This document shows, piece after piece, positions 35,965 through 44,400 of a stretch of 64,000 nucleotides of DNA (position 1 is the stretch's first letter; each line of letters begins with the position of its first letter). The DNA is from Myxococcaceae bacterium (GTDB lineage: Bacteria > Myxococcota > Myxococcia > Myxococcales > Myxococcaceae), in contig JAFGNZ010000128.1 of NCBI GenBank assembly GCA_016926755.1, forward strand, positions 1-64,000. Reading direction: 5' to 3'. The translations under genes and the position numbers were made by a program. Under the pieces are notes generated by a model, which was not told the origin of the DNA, did no database searches, and worked only from the letters and a program-made list of their open reading frames with translations.

Positions 35965-36323
35965 CGGTCCCCCCCCTCGTAGGTGGCCAGCGCCAGCGCG
36001 GCCCGCATGAGCCGGAAGGGCACCAGCTGCGGATCGGTCTTGATGATGGCGGCGGCCGGGTTCGCCTTCGAGCCCCCCTCGTGCTCCACCCGCCCGGTGC
36101 ACAGCCCTTCGCCGCTCGTCCATACGTAGTGGTCGTCCAGCAGCGTCAGCTCCTGGCGCTGCACCCGGCCATCCGGATCCACGAGCGACAACAGCTCCGC
36201 CCCCTGGGCACACATGTGCCAGACCGAGCGCTGCCCGTTGTCCCCAGGGGGCCCCTCCACGGCCCGCACCCGGTAGAGCGCCTGCACCGCGGTCTTCAGC
36301 TTCTCTGGTGAGGGGGTGTCCAT
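35700..36323 (-). CDS. Protein with C-terminal membrane anchor
   Basis: 207 residues. The N-terminal domain (1-125) is soluble, with VWHMCAQGAELLSLVDPDGR and LTLLDDHYVWTSGEGLCTG, and a short helix MHMKRVLALAREGLELREAS. Residues 145-180 are a disordered Ser/Pro/Ala linker; the end is a membrane helix (GVVTLVVFGLGLIAAIVLFA) that makes it a tail-anchored protein. It is divergent from the gene at 36388 with 64 bases between starts, and convergent with the membrane protein upstream, whose frame runs into this gene. Function unknown. Confidence 0.78.
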   Translation of the reverse strand: MDTPSPEKLKTAVQALYRVRAVEGPPGDNGQRSVWHMCAQGAELLSLVDPDGRVQRQELTLLDDHYVWTSGEGLCTGRVEHEGGSKANPAAAIIKTDPQLVPFRLMRAALALATYEGGDRYILHMKRVLALAREGLELREASIVTHSAERPREPSAAPAQASSEARESPRDAAPKVPQSSRRYEGVVTLVVFGLGLIAAIVLFASIL

Positions 36324-36387
36324 CCCGCGGCGAAGCCTAGCATGCGCGCGTGCGTCCTCCCGCCGCCGAGGCTAGCGTTCGAGCGCC

Positions 36388-37152
36388 ATGAGCCGCTCAC
36401 GGGGAAGAGGTACCGACTTCATCCACCACTTCGAGGGCGCGCAGGCGCTCGACGGGCTGCTGGAGCTGTCCGGCAGCACCTGCACCACCGCCGAGGTGCT
36501 CGCGCGCATGCGCGCCGCCCAGGCCGAGGGCAAGCCGCGCGACGCGGTCATCCCCGGCCTCTTCCCCGGCGAGCCCCGCTTCCCCTCGCCCGAGCTCGCC
36601 CGCCAGCTCTTCCAGAACCTGCTGGGGCTCTGGGAGCTGGTGGAGGAGGGCGTGCCGGTGCGACTGGACGAGGGGCCTCGGCCCCCGCGCCCCAAGAAGG
36701 TGAAGCCCGTGCGCCCGTCCCCCTTTGCCCCAGGCGAGCCCGGGGGCGAATTCGTGGAGGCCGCCTGGCGTTACCTGGAAGACGACGAGAAGGAGCGCAC
36801 GCGGCGGGAGCACGCCTTCGAAAACCGGCAGGATGCGCTGCTGGGCGCGCTTGACGGCGCGGGGCTCACGGACGAAGGATATGTCGTAGCCCGCCACCTG
36901 CTCTTCGAACTTCACGCCATGTTGGAGCTGGGCTGGCCGCCCGGGCTTGCCAGTGTGGACCCGGCGGTGCTGGAGAGGGAGGACACGGAGGCTCCGCCGG
37001 TGCCCCAAGCCCTCACCGCTTACGCGGAGGAAGCGCTGTTCGAGGCGGAGCAGGACGAGGAGCGCCCCCTCTCTGCCGAGGAGCTCGCGCGGGTACGCAC
37101 CCTGGTGCGACGTGGGCTGGCGGGGCTGTGGCGCGCCCGGAAGGGGAGTTGA
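36388..37152 (+). CDS. Conserved hypothetical protein, first gene of an ECF sigma unit
   Basis: 254 residues, soluble, Glu- and Ala-rich with several helices. It opens MSRSRGRGTDFIHHFEGAQA, then LDGLLELSGSTCTTAEVLAR and FPSPELARQLFQNLLGLWEL; a Pro/Lys stretch lies near 100-115 (PRPPRPKKVKPVRPSPFAP). No zinc motif, membrane segment or known domain. It stops 3 bases before the next gene, so it is cotranscribed with 37156 and probably with the sigma factor. It may be an unrecognised partner of the sigma factor, but anti-sigma features are not visible. Confidence 0.75.
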   Translation: MSRSRGRGTDFIHHFEGAQALDGLLELSGSTCTTAEVLARMRAAQAEGKPRDAVIPGLFPGEPRFPSPELARQLFQNLLGLWELVEEGVPVRLDEGPRPPRPKKVKPVRPSPFAPGEPGGEFVEAAWRYLEDDEKERTRREHAFENRQDALLGALDGAGLTDEGYVVARHLLFELHAMLELGWPPGLASVDPAVLEREDTEAPPVPQALTAYAEEALFEAEQDEERPLSAEELARVRTLVRRGLAGLWRARKGS

Positions 37153-37155
37153 CGG

Positions 37156-37716
37156 ATGGCACGAGACAAGGACGACAACGACGGCGGCGGATTCTCCGGC
37201 AAGCGCAACAAGAGCTGGCGCGAGATCGACGCGATGCGTGGCAAGAGCAAGAGCCACTCGCGTCATGACGATCCGGCCCAGCAGCGCATCGAGCGCAGCG
37301 CCTCCTACCAGAAGTACAAGGCGGCCGCGGACGCGCTCTTCACCGGCGGAGAGCTGCCGCAGGGGCTGGCCGAGAAGTTCGACCCCGAGGGCAAGCGCAA
37401 GACGCAGAAGCAGGCCCTCCAGAAGCTGCAGCAGGCCGAGTCGCGCCAGGCCTGGGTGCAGGGCGTCATCGAGTACCTGGAGAAGTACCCGGAGCTGCCC
37501 GAGGACGCCTACTTCCTGGACAGCCTGCTGGACCACCCGCGCGAGCGCATCGCGGACAAGGCCCTGGCGAAGCTGGAGGCCCTGGAGGCCGAGGGCAAGC
37601 TGAAGACGAAGGTGCCCAAGAGCCTGGACGAGCGCCTCAAGTCCATCCAGATCACCAGCATGGATCCGGAGATGCAGGGCCGAGCCAAGGCGCTGCGCGA
37701 GAAGCTCAAGGCCTGA
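37156..37716 (+). CDS. Charged helical protein, second gene of the ECF sigma unit
   Basis: 186 residues, strongly charged and largely helical after a disordered lead (MARDKDDNDGGGFSGKRNKS). Helices include YQKYKAAADALFTGGELPQG, KQALQKLQQAESRQAWVQGV and KALAKLEALEAEGKLKTKVP. No membrane segment or known motif. It starts 3 bases after the preceding gene and ends 17 bases before the sigma-factor gene. A similar protein is found beside such genes in other myxobacteria as I recall, but no function is known to me. Confidence 0.78.
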   Translation: MARDKDDNDGGGFSGKRNKSWREIDAMRGKSKSHSRHDDPAQQRIERSASYQKYKAAADALFTGGELPQGLAEKFDPEGKRKTQKQALQKLQQAESRQAWVQGVIEYLEKYPELPEDAYFLDSLLDHPRERIADKALAKLEALEAEGKLKTKVPKSLDERLKSIQITSMDPEMQGRAKALREKLKA

Positions 37717-37733
37717 GCGGGCCTGTCCGAGCC

Positions 37734-38360
37734 ATGACTCCTCAAGAGCGCGAAGAGCTGGAGCGCGAGGTCCGCCGCCTGTGCGCGCAGGGTGAGCACG
37801 CCCGCGCCGCCGAGACGGCCATCCGCGGGTACGGCCCCGAGATCCTGGGGGTCCTCGTCGCCACGCACCGGGAGGAGGAGACCGCGGACGAGATCTTCGC
37901 CCAGTGGAGCGAGCGGCTCTGGCGAGGGATGGGCGGCTTCACCTGGTCCTGCGCGCTGCGCACGTGGGCGCACACCCTGGCGCGCAACGCCTCGATCAGC
38001 TTCCAGCGGCACGAGCGTTACAGGGGGCGGCTGCACCCGCCCATGCCGGGCTCGGAGGCGCTCTCTCGGATTGCCGAGAAGGTGCGCACGGAGACGCGGC
38101 CCTACCTGCGCACGGAGGCCAAGAGCAAGCTGGCCGCGCTGCGCGACAGCCTGCCCCCGGAGGACCGGACGCTCCTGGTGCTGCGCATCGACAAGGGCCT
38201 GGAGTGGAAGGATCTGGCGCGGGTGATGCTCGGCGAGGAGGCCGAGCTCTCCGAGGCGCAGCTCACCAAGGAGTCCCAGCGGCTGCGCAAGCGCTTCCAG
38301 CTCCTCAAGGATCGGCTGGTGGAGCAGGGCCGCCGCGAAGGCCTGTTCTCCCAGGAGTGA
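37734..38360 (+). CDS. ECF-type RNA polymerase sigma factor
   Basis: 208 residues with sigma regions 2 and 4 only. Region 2 is about 30-95 (GYGPEILGVLVATHREEETA, then FAQWSERLWRGMGGFTWSCA and LRTWAHTLARNASISFQRHE). Region 4 is about 140-200 (LPPEDRTLLVLRIDKGLEWK, then the helix-turn-helix ending QRLRKRFQLLKDRLVEQ). Region 2 has been stretched and the usual ..DA.D..Q..F is replaced by ETADEIFAQWSERL. It would direct RNA polymerase to a small regulon. No anti-sigma factor with a membrane helix follows; the two upstream genes are the only likely partners. Confidence 0.85.
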   Translation: MTPQEREELEREVRRLCAQGEHARAAETAIRGYGPEILGVLVATHREEETADEIFAQWSERLWRGMGGFTWSCALRTWAHTLARNASISFQRHERYRGRLHPPMPGSEALSRIAEKVRTETRPYLRTEAKSKLAALRDSLPPEDRTLLVLRIDKGLEWKDLARVMLGEEAELSEAQLTKESQRLRKRFQLLKDRLVEQGRREGLFSQE

Positions 38361-38394
38361 GTCCTCAGCTGTTATTGATTGTTATCAGCCCCTC

Positions 38395-38417
38395 GGTGTG
38401 CTGCGCACCTTTGTGTT
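38395..38417 (+). terminator. Possible terminator after the sigma-factor unit
   Basis: GGTGTG CTG CGCACC (38395-38409), with one G-T pair, followed by TTTGTGTT. It lies about 35 bases after the sigma-factor stop and well upstream of the prenyltransferase gene, so it could separate the two units. Stem short; by eye only. Confidence 0.35.
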
Positions 38418-38467
38418 CATTGCTGGAATTGTCGCACGCACCGTTGGCCTCATGACACACCACTGGT

Positions 38468-38487
38468 GAGCCTCGGCAACGAGGCTC
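38468..38487 (+). other. Perfect 8-base hairpin with a GCAA tetraloop
   Basis: GAGCCTCG GCAA CGAGGCTC. The loop is a GNRA tetraloop, a feature of folded RNA. No T run follows, so it is not a plain terminator. It sits 111 bases upstream of the prenyltransferase start, within a comparatively AT-rich 237-base gap that also contains GTAACATAAT (38541-38550) with a -10-like CATAAT, but no matching -35. Confidence 0.45.
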
Positions 38488-38597
38488 CTTGTCGGGCCAC
38501 ACTACCCATCAGCTCCCCTAGACTTCGCCCAACACATGAGGTAACATAATTTTCCATCCACAACGTCACTCCGTGCTCTCTGAAAGGAAATCAAACA

Positions 38598-40364
38598 GTG
38601 GAAATGCTCAGGGACAGGGAAGTCGAACGCTTGGCAGATGTCTCACGTGCGCTGGGGTTCGATGAGGCTGTAACGCGGTCAATGAAACAGGTCTTCCTGG
38701 CGTTGTCAGAGAGCTGGGACGCGCTCCCGGCGGGTGCCACTCCGCCATGGCCCTCGGACGTGTGTGATGACCACTCGCCCTATGAGGTCTCCGTGGCGCT
38801 CGACGAGCGGGGGCCTCAGCTGCGCGTGCTGGTAGAGCCCATGGATGCGCCGCCCTCGCTCTCCGCCAACCTCGCGGCGAGCATGCGCCTGCACAAGAAG
38901 CTCGAGCAGAACCTCGTCCAGAACCTCGTCGTCGACCTCCGCCGGCTGCGCGCGCTGGAGGACCTGCTGCTGCCGCCGGAGATCAAAGGCCGGTTCGCGG
39001 CCTGGTACGCGGCGGCGTTCGACCGGGAGCGGGCGCCGAGCCTCAAGGGGTACTTCAACCTCGGGGTGCAAGGCCCGGCGCGCGCGCCGCAGATCGCCGA
39101 GGAGGCGCTGCACCGGCTCGGCTTCCACAAGGCCTGGCCTACCATGGCCAGGATCCTGGGGCGCCGGGAAGTGGGCGCCGAGGAGCTCGTCTACTTCGCG
39201 CTCGACCTGGCTCCTGGCGAAGGCGCGCGGGCGAAGCTCTACTTCCGCCATCACTCCCCGACCGCGGCCTTCCTCGACGAGGTGGCCTCGGTGGCGCGCT
39301 ACCACCAGCCGGGATTCGTCGCCGAGTTCTGCCGCAAGCTCTCCGGCGGCGGGGAGGGGCCCTACACCTCCAAGGGGCCCGTGACATGCTTCAGCTTCAC
39401 GGATCCGTCCGATGCGCGTCCCACGGCCGCGACGGCCTACTTCCCCCTGTCCCACCATGCGCGCGACGATGCGGAGGCCCGGGAGCGGATCACCCACTAC
39501 CTCCAAGCTCAAGGTCTGGACACCACGCCCTATCTGAGGACGCTCGAGGCACTTGCCCGTCGCCCCTTGGAGGCCGGCACGGGCATGCACACCTATGCCG
39601 CGGTGCGGTGGCAGGGCAAGCCCCGGGTGACCGTCTACTTCTCACCGGAGATCTATGGGACGCAGCCGCGGCTCGAGACCCACGTGGCGGAGGGGACGCG
39701 CCCGGCGACGGCCATCGTCGACTACTTCGAGGAGCACTCCGTCGCGGACCACCCCTTCTTCGCGAGGATGCGCCGTGAGCCGGTGCGCCTCGAGGTGCTG
39801 GCTCGCATCCTGGCCAACTTCCGCGTGGGCATCACCCGGGAGTTCCCGCGTCGGCTGGCCTGGCTCACCGCCCGAGCCCCGGATGACGCCATCCGCTGCG
39901 TGCTGGCGAAGCAGCTCAATGATGAGATGGGGGATGGCGACTTCAAGCGCGCCCACCGCGGGATGTTCGAGCGGATGTTCGGGGTGCTCACGCCCTGGGC
40001 TCCGCAGGAGACGGACGAGGTGCTCGCGCCGGGCCGCGCGCTCGGCGAGGTGCTGGAGCGCTGCTACGTGACAGCCGAGCCGTACGAAGGGGTGGGCGCC
40101 AGCCTGGTGGTCGAGGTCTACGGCAAGCAGGTGGACTCGTACATCGCGGACCAGTTCCGCCGCCAGGACCAGATTCCCCCCTCGAAGCTCGACTGGCTGC
40201 ACCTCCATGAGAACCTGGAGGTGGAGCACGCGAGCGAGTCCCTGGACGTCGCGCGCCTCATCCCCCCCGGCCCGGCCACTGAAGCCGCCTGGAGAGGGGC
40301 CAAGGCAGTCGCCACCGCGTCGCGCACCTTCTTCGACACGCTGTACCGCCAGTGCTACCTGTGA
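38598..40364 (+). CDS. Fusion: ABBA/DMATS-type prenyltransferase plus haem-oxygenase-like oxidase
   Basis: 588 residues from the GTG at 38598 (AAAGGAAA about ten bases upstream). Residues 20-357 match aromatic prenyltransferases of the DMATS type, which transfer a prenyl group from its diphosphate to an indole or other aromatic: CDDHSPYEVSVAL with Glu63, diphosphate-binding Arg76 (LRVLVEP), and the strand motifs LKGYFNLG (150-152), AKLYFRHH (213-215) and RVTVYFSPEIYG (343-347). Residues 370-588 match the iron-containing redox enzyme family of the haem-oxygenase-like di-iron oxidases: candidate ligands are Glu443 and His453 in NDEMGDGDFKRAH, Glu506, and Glu541/His544 with neighbours in HLHENLEVEH. 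The substrate is unknown. Probably a tailoring enzyme that prenylates and then oxidises a small molecule. Confidence 0.85.
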   Translation: MEMLRDREVERLADVSRALGFDEAVTRSMKQVFLALSESWDALPAGATPPWPSDVCDDHSPYEVSVALDERGPQLRVLVEPMDAPPSLSANLAASMRLHKKLEQNLVQNLVVDLRRLRALEDLLLPPEIKGRFAAWYAAAFDRERAPSLKGYFNLGVQGPARAPQIAEEALHRLGFHKAWPTMARILGRREVGAEELVYFALDLAPGEGARAKLYFRHHSPTAAFLDEVASVARYHQPGFVAEFCRKLSGGGEGPYTSKGPVTCFSFTDPSDARPTAATAYFPLSHHARDDAEARERITHYLQAQGLDTTPYLRTLEALARRPLEAGTGMHTYAAVRWQGKPRVTVYFSPEIYGTQPRLETHVAEGTRPATAIVDYFEEHSVADHPFFARMRREPVRLEVLARILANFRVGITREFPRRLAWLTARAPDDAIRCVLAKQLNDEMGDGDFKRAHRGMFERMFGVLTPWAPQETDEVLAPGRALGEVLERCYVTAEPYEGVGASLVVEVYGKQVDSYIADQFRRQDQIPPSKLDWLHLHENLEVEHASESLDVARLIPPGPATEAAWRGAKAVATASRTFFDTLYRQCYL

Positions 40365-41428
40365 TCGACCTTCGCGGCCAACCGGTGCCGTGCACGGCGG
40401 CCACCCTCCAGCTCCTGACCTGCGCGCCGCTGCTGGGCTCGGTGCTCGGCGCGGCGCTGGACGTTCAGCTCTTTGATCATCTGGCGGCACGTCCGCTCGG
40501 GGCCGAGGAGCTGGCCGCCCGAGCGGGCCTCTCCGTGGAGGGCACGCGGCGCCTCCTCACGGCGCTCGTGGCGCTCGGGCTCATCGAACAGCTGGAGGGC
40601 CCGCGCTTCCGCAACGGTGCCCTGGCCGCGGCGGCGCTCACCCGTGAGGGGGAGGACTCGCTCGTGCCACTCCTCCTCCACCAGCGCCGCCACGTTGACT
40701 CGCTCTTCGCGCACCTGGGCCAGGCGGTGCGTACGGGCCAGACGCAGTTGGAGCACTGGCCCTTCGTCGACCCCTCGCGCCCCGCCGGGGACCCTTACAC
40801 GGAGCTGGCCCGGCGCCCCGAAGAATATGCGCTCCTCATGCGAGCCATGGACATCGCCAGTCGTGGGGTGGGGCGGCTCCTCGCGGAGCAGGTCGACTTC
40901 ACCCAGGTCCGCCGGCTCGTGGACCTCGGCGGGGGTGGAGGCCAGATGGCCCTGGAGCTGGCGCAGGCGGTGCCACATCTGTCCATCGAGCTCGTCGACA
41001 CGCCCCCCGCGCGGGCCTACGCCTCCGAGCGCATTGCGCGCGCCGGGCTGGCCGGGCGCATCCGCTGCACGACGGCGGACCTGCGCTCGGAGCTGGCTGG
41101 CACCCTGGAGCCGGCTGACGTCATCCTCATGTCGGGGGTGCTGAGTGACTTCGTGGCAGCGGAGCGCGCGCGCATCCTCGCACGGGTCGTCTCTCTGCTG
41201 CGCCCGGGGGGCCTGCTGCTCATCAGTGAGACGCTGTTCCGCTCCGAGCGCAAGGGGCCGTTGCTGCCTGCGCTCCTGTCGCTGTTCATGCTGCTCAGCA
41301 CGGGGGGCGACAACTTCACCCCGGAGGAGATGAAGGAGATGCTCCTCGCGGCAGGCCTGGTGGACATCCGCTTCTTCTTCAACGGAGAGCGCGGCCTGCG
41401 AGATCTGACCGTGGCCCAGCGCCCGTAA
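40361..41428 (+). CDS. SAM-dependent O-methyltransferase (COMT-type)
   Basis: 355 residues. The start chosen is the GTG at 40361, which overlaps the stop of the prenyltransferase gene as GTGA; a GTG at 40352 is the alternative. The N-terminal winged helix (about 25-95: LLGSVLGAALDVQLFDHLAA, LAARAGLSVEGTRRLLTALV) is the dimerisation domain typical of plant-like COMT and polyketide O-methyltransferases. The SAM site is VDLGGGGGQMALELAQAVP (187-205), with the acidic loop ELVDTPPA and the post-motif PGGLLLISETLF. It should methylate a hydroxyl (or amine) of the product made by the upstream fusion enzyme. Coupled translation indicates one pathway. No polyketide or peptide synthetase is in the window. 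Confidence 0.88.
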   Translation: MIDLRGQPVPCTAATLQLLTCAPLLGSVLGAALDVQLFDHLAARPLGAEELAARAGLSVEGTRRLLTALVALGLIEQLEGPRFRNGALAAAALTREGEDSLVPLLLHQRRHVDSLFAHLGQAVRTGQTQLEHWPFVDPSRPAGDPYTELARRPEEYALLMRAMDIASRGVGRLLAEQVDFTQVRRLVDLGGGGGQMALELAQAVPHLSIELVDTPPARAYASERIARAGLAGRIRCTTADLRSELAGTLEPADVILMSGVLSDFVAAERARILARVVSLLRPGGLLLISETLFRSERKGPLLPALLSLFMLLSTGGDNFTPEEMKEMLLAAGLVDIRFFFNGERGLRDLTVAQRP

Positions 41429-41446
41429 GGCGCGATCGCTGCCCAC

Positions 41447-44400
41447 TCAGCTCCGCGGCACCGTCATGGACGGCGTCATGATGGCCGCCAGCCGCGCTGG
41501 AGCGCGGACGAGCTGGCCGGCCGCCCACGCCTCGGACTGGCTCATCAGCGCCCTCCCCTCGTCTCCCCCCATCACCTCGCCGCGGCGACGCTGGATGAAG
41601 GCCGCCATCGGGGCCATGGAGTGCGCTCGCGCCCCCTCCTCCGCCACCGAGAGCCACCGGAGCGCCTCCGCATCGTCCCCCTTCCGGCGCGCCACGGCCG
41701 CGCGGAGGAGCGCGCCCATGGGGGCCTCCGCCCAGCTCACACCCTCGCTCTCCAGGGCCTTCGCGGCGCGGAGGGTCTCCCGCAGCACGGCTCCCTCTCC
41801 ACGAGGCTCGGCCGCCAGCAACGCCAGCGCTCCCCAGTACCGGGCCTCGACGCGGAACGCCTGCACGCGCATCAACCCGGAGCGCCACAGCAGGAAGCGC
41901 CTGCCGCGGATGATCTCCAGGGCGCGCGGGCCTTCTCCCAGGTAGAGCGCGATTCGCACCTGCGCCGCGGACTCCCGGTAGTGCTGCAGGTGGTAGCTCC
42001 GCTGTGTCCACGCCCTCATGGCCACGCGCAGCGTCTCCCGCGCACGCGCGGGCTCATCCGCCGCCAGGTGCACGAAGTAGTCGCTGGTGAGCCGCACCAT
42101 CGTCTCGCAGTGGAGGTTGCCCCGCTCGCGGGCATCCTCGAGCAGTGAGCGCACCAGCGCGGTGAGCTGCTGGAGCTCTCCGAGCTGCCACAGGCATGCG
42201 GCCTGCTGGGTGCGCGCCAGGTCCAGCTCCCACGGTACTCCCGCGCAGCGCTCCTGCAGGAGCGTCGCGGCCTCGCGCAGGAGCGCCTCGGCCTTGCGGT
42301 AGTCCCCCCGCGTCATCGTGTGCACCCCTGTCACGATCAGGCTCAGCCCGATGGCGTGGGGGTGAGACGCCTGCTCCGCGAGCTCCCGCGCCGCGCGCAG
42401 GAGGCGCTCCACCCGCTCACCCCTCCGCGCGCCCAGCAACGAGCGGGAGAAGGCGTGGATGGCCAGCGCTCGGGAGATCCGGTAGGGCTCTCCCGCCCGC
42501 AGCGCCAGGAGCATGTGGCGCGTCTGGAAGTCCGCGGAGCGGATGGGGTTGGTGATGCCCAGCCCCATCGCCGCCGCCCAGCAGGTATCAATCCGCCGCA
42601 GCGTGTCCTCAGGCAGCTCCGCGGCGGACCTGGGCTTGAAGCCGAGCCCCCGCACCTTCAGCCAGAGCTGGCGCGCGGCCAGCGAGAGCAGCGCGCCCAG
42701 AGACGTGGAGGGCTGCGAGAGCCCCGCCTCCCGCAGGACACGCGCGAGGGCCTGGAGCCCCTCCTCCGTATATCCCCCGAGCAGGAGCTGCTCCATGGCC
42801 TGCCGCCGGTGCACGAGCGCGCGATCGGGCACGACGGCCTCCGCCACCTGGAGGTGCGCCTCCGCCGCCTCCCGAGGCCGCCCCGCGCTGGTGAGCGCCT
42901 CGCCCAGCCGGGCCTTGAGCGCATGAGCCTCCTCGGAAGCCAGGGTCCCCGTCTCCAGCGCCGCGCGGTAGAGCCGGGCCGCGCGATCGAAGGCCAGCAC
43001 CTCGTGAGCGCGCGTGGCGGCCTGGACGGCGTAGCGCGCGGACTTCGGCAGCTCCCCCGCCTCACGGAAGTGGAAGACGAGCTGCTCCAGCTCCGCGCGC
43101 CCCGACTCCTCCAGCACCTGGGCGAGCCCCCGGTGGTGCCCCCGACGAACCTCGGGCGCCAGCCGGGTGAGCACCGCCTCCCGGATGCGATCGTGGTACA
43201 GCAACAGCTCCTCGCGCCCCTCCACCCGCCGGACCCGCAGGAGCTGCCCCGCCCTCAAGAGGGCCAGCGCCTGGAGCTCCTCCTCTCCTCCCGCCGCGCC
43301 CGAGGCCACGCGCGAAGCGCTCGTGCGCGGCAAGGGCTGTCCCGCCACGGAGATCACCTCCAGGAGCCGCCGCGCCGACTCGGGCAGCCGCCGCAGGCGC
43401 GCCTGGATGACCGCATCCAACCCCATCGGCAGGCCCTCGGGCGTGGCGCCCTCCGCGACCGGGGGCCGCGGCTGTCCTGTCTCCTGGAGGTACCGGGCCA
43501 GCTCCGTGAGGAAGAACGGGCTGCCCCGCCCCTCCGAGGCCAGCGCCGGAGCCGGTGAGCGCCGCTCCGCGCTCGCGCCGAGCAGCGTCCTCATGAGCGC
43601 CTCCGACTCGCTCCCCTCCAGCTCGCCCACCTCCACGTCGTGCACCACGAGGCGGGTGTAGGGCTCCGCGCGCAGCGCCTGAAGGAAGGCCGACAGCGCC
43701 GGGCTCGTCTCCACCTCGTCCTGGCGATACGAGGCGATCAGCAACAGGGCCGGCACATACGGCGGGCGCAGCACCTCCAGCAGCAGGGCCACGCTATCGA
43801 GGTCACCCCACTGGATGTCGTCGATGAAGAGCACCAGGGGCCCACGCTGGGCGAGCCCCACGAGCAGCTCCCTCAGCGCCCAGGCGCCCCGCCGCCGGAG
43901 CTGGGCCGGATCCGCTGCCTCGACACGGCTCGCCACCGGCGAGCCAGGCAGCTGCCCGAGCACTGGGAAGAGCCTCGCCAGGGCGCCGAGATCCGGAGGG
44001 AGCAGCGGCTCCAGCTCCGCGCGCGGCATCCGCCGGAGGTGGCGGTAGAGCGCGTCCACGAGGCTGTCGAGCAGCTTGTACGGAACGGACTCCTGCTCGA
44101 AGCACCGCCCCGAGAGCACCACCCGCGCCTCTCCCGCGCGCTCGGGCTGAAGCCCCTCGAGGAAGTGGTGCGCCAGCGCGCTCTTGCCCATGCCCGAAGG
44201 CCCGTGGAGGAGCGCGACCGCCGTGCTCCCCGCGCGGACCTCCGTGAGCGCCTGCTCGAGCCGCCGCAGCTGGGCCCCACGCCCGACAAAGGCCGTGCGC
44301 AAGGAGGAGGGCCGCTCCCCCAGCGCTGGGCGGGCCTCGGATCGCGTCAGCCGCTCCAGCACCTCGGCGCCCGAGGGGCGCTGCTCGGGGACAGGCGCGA

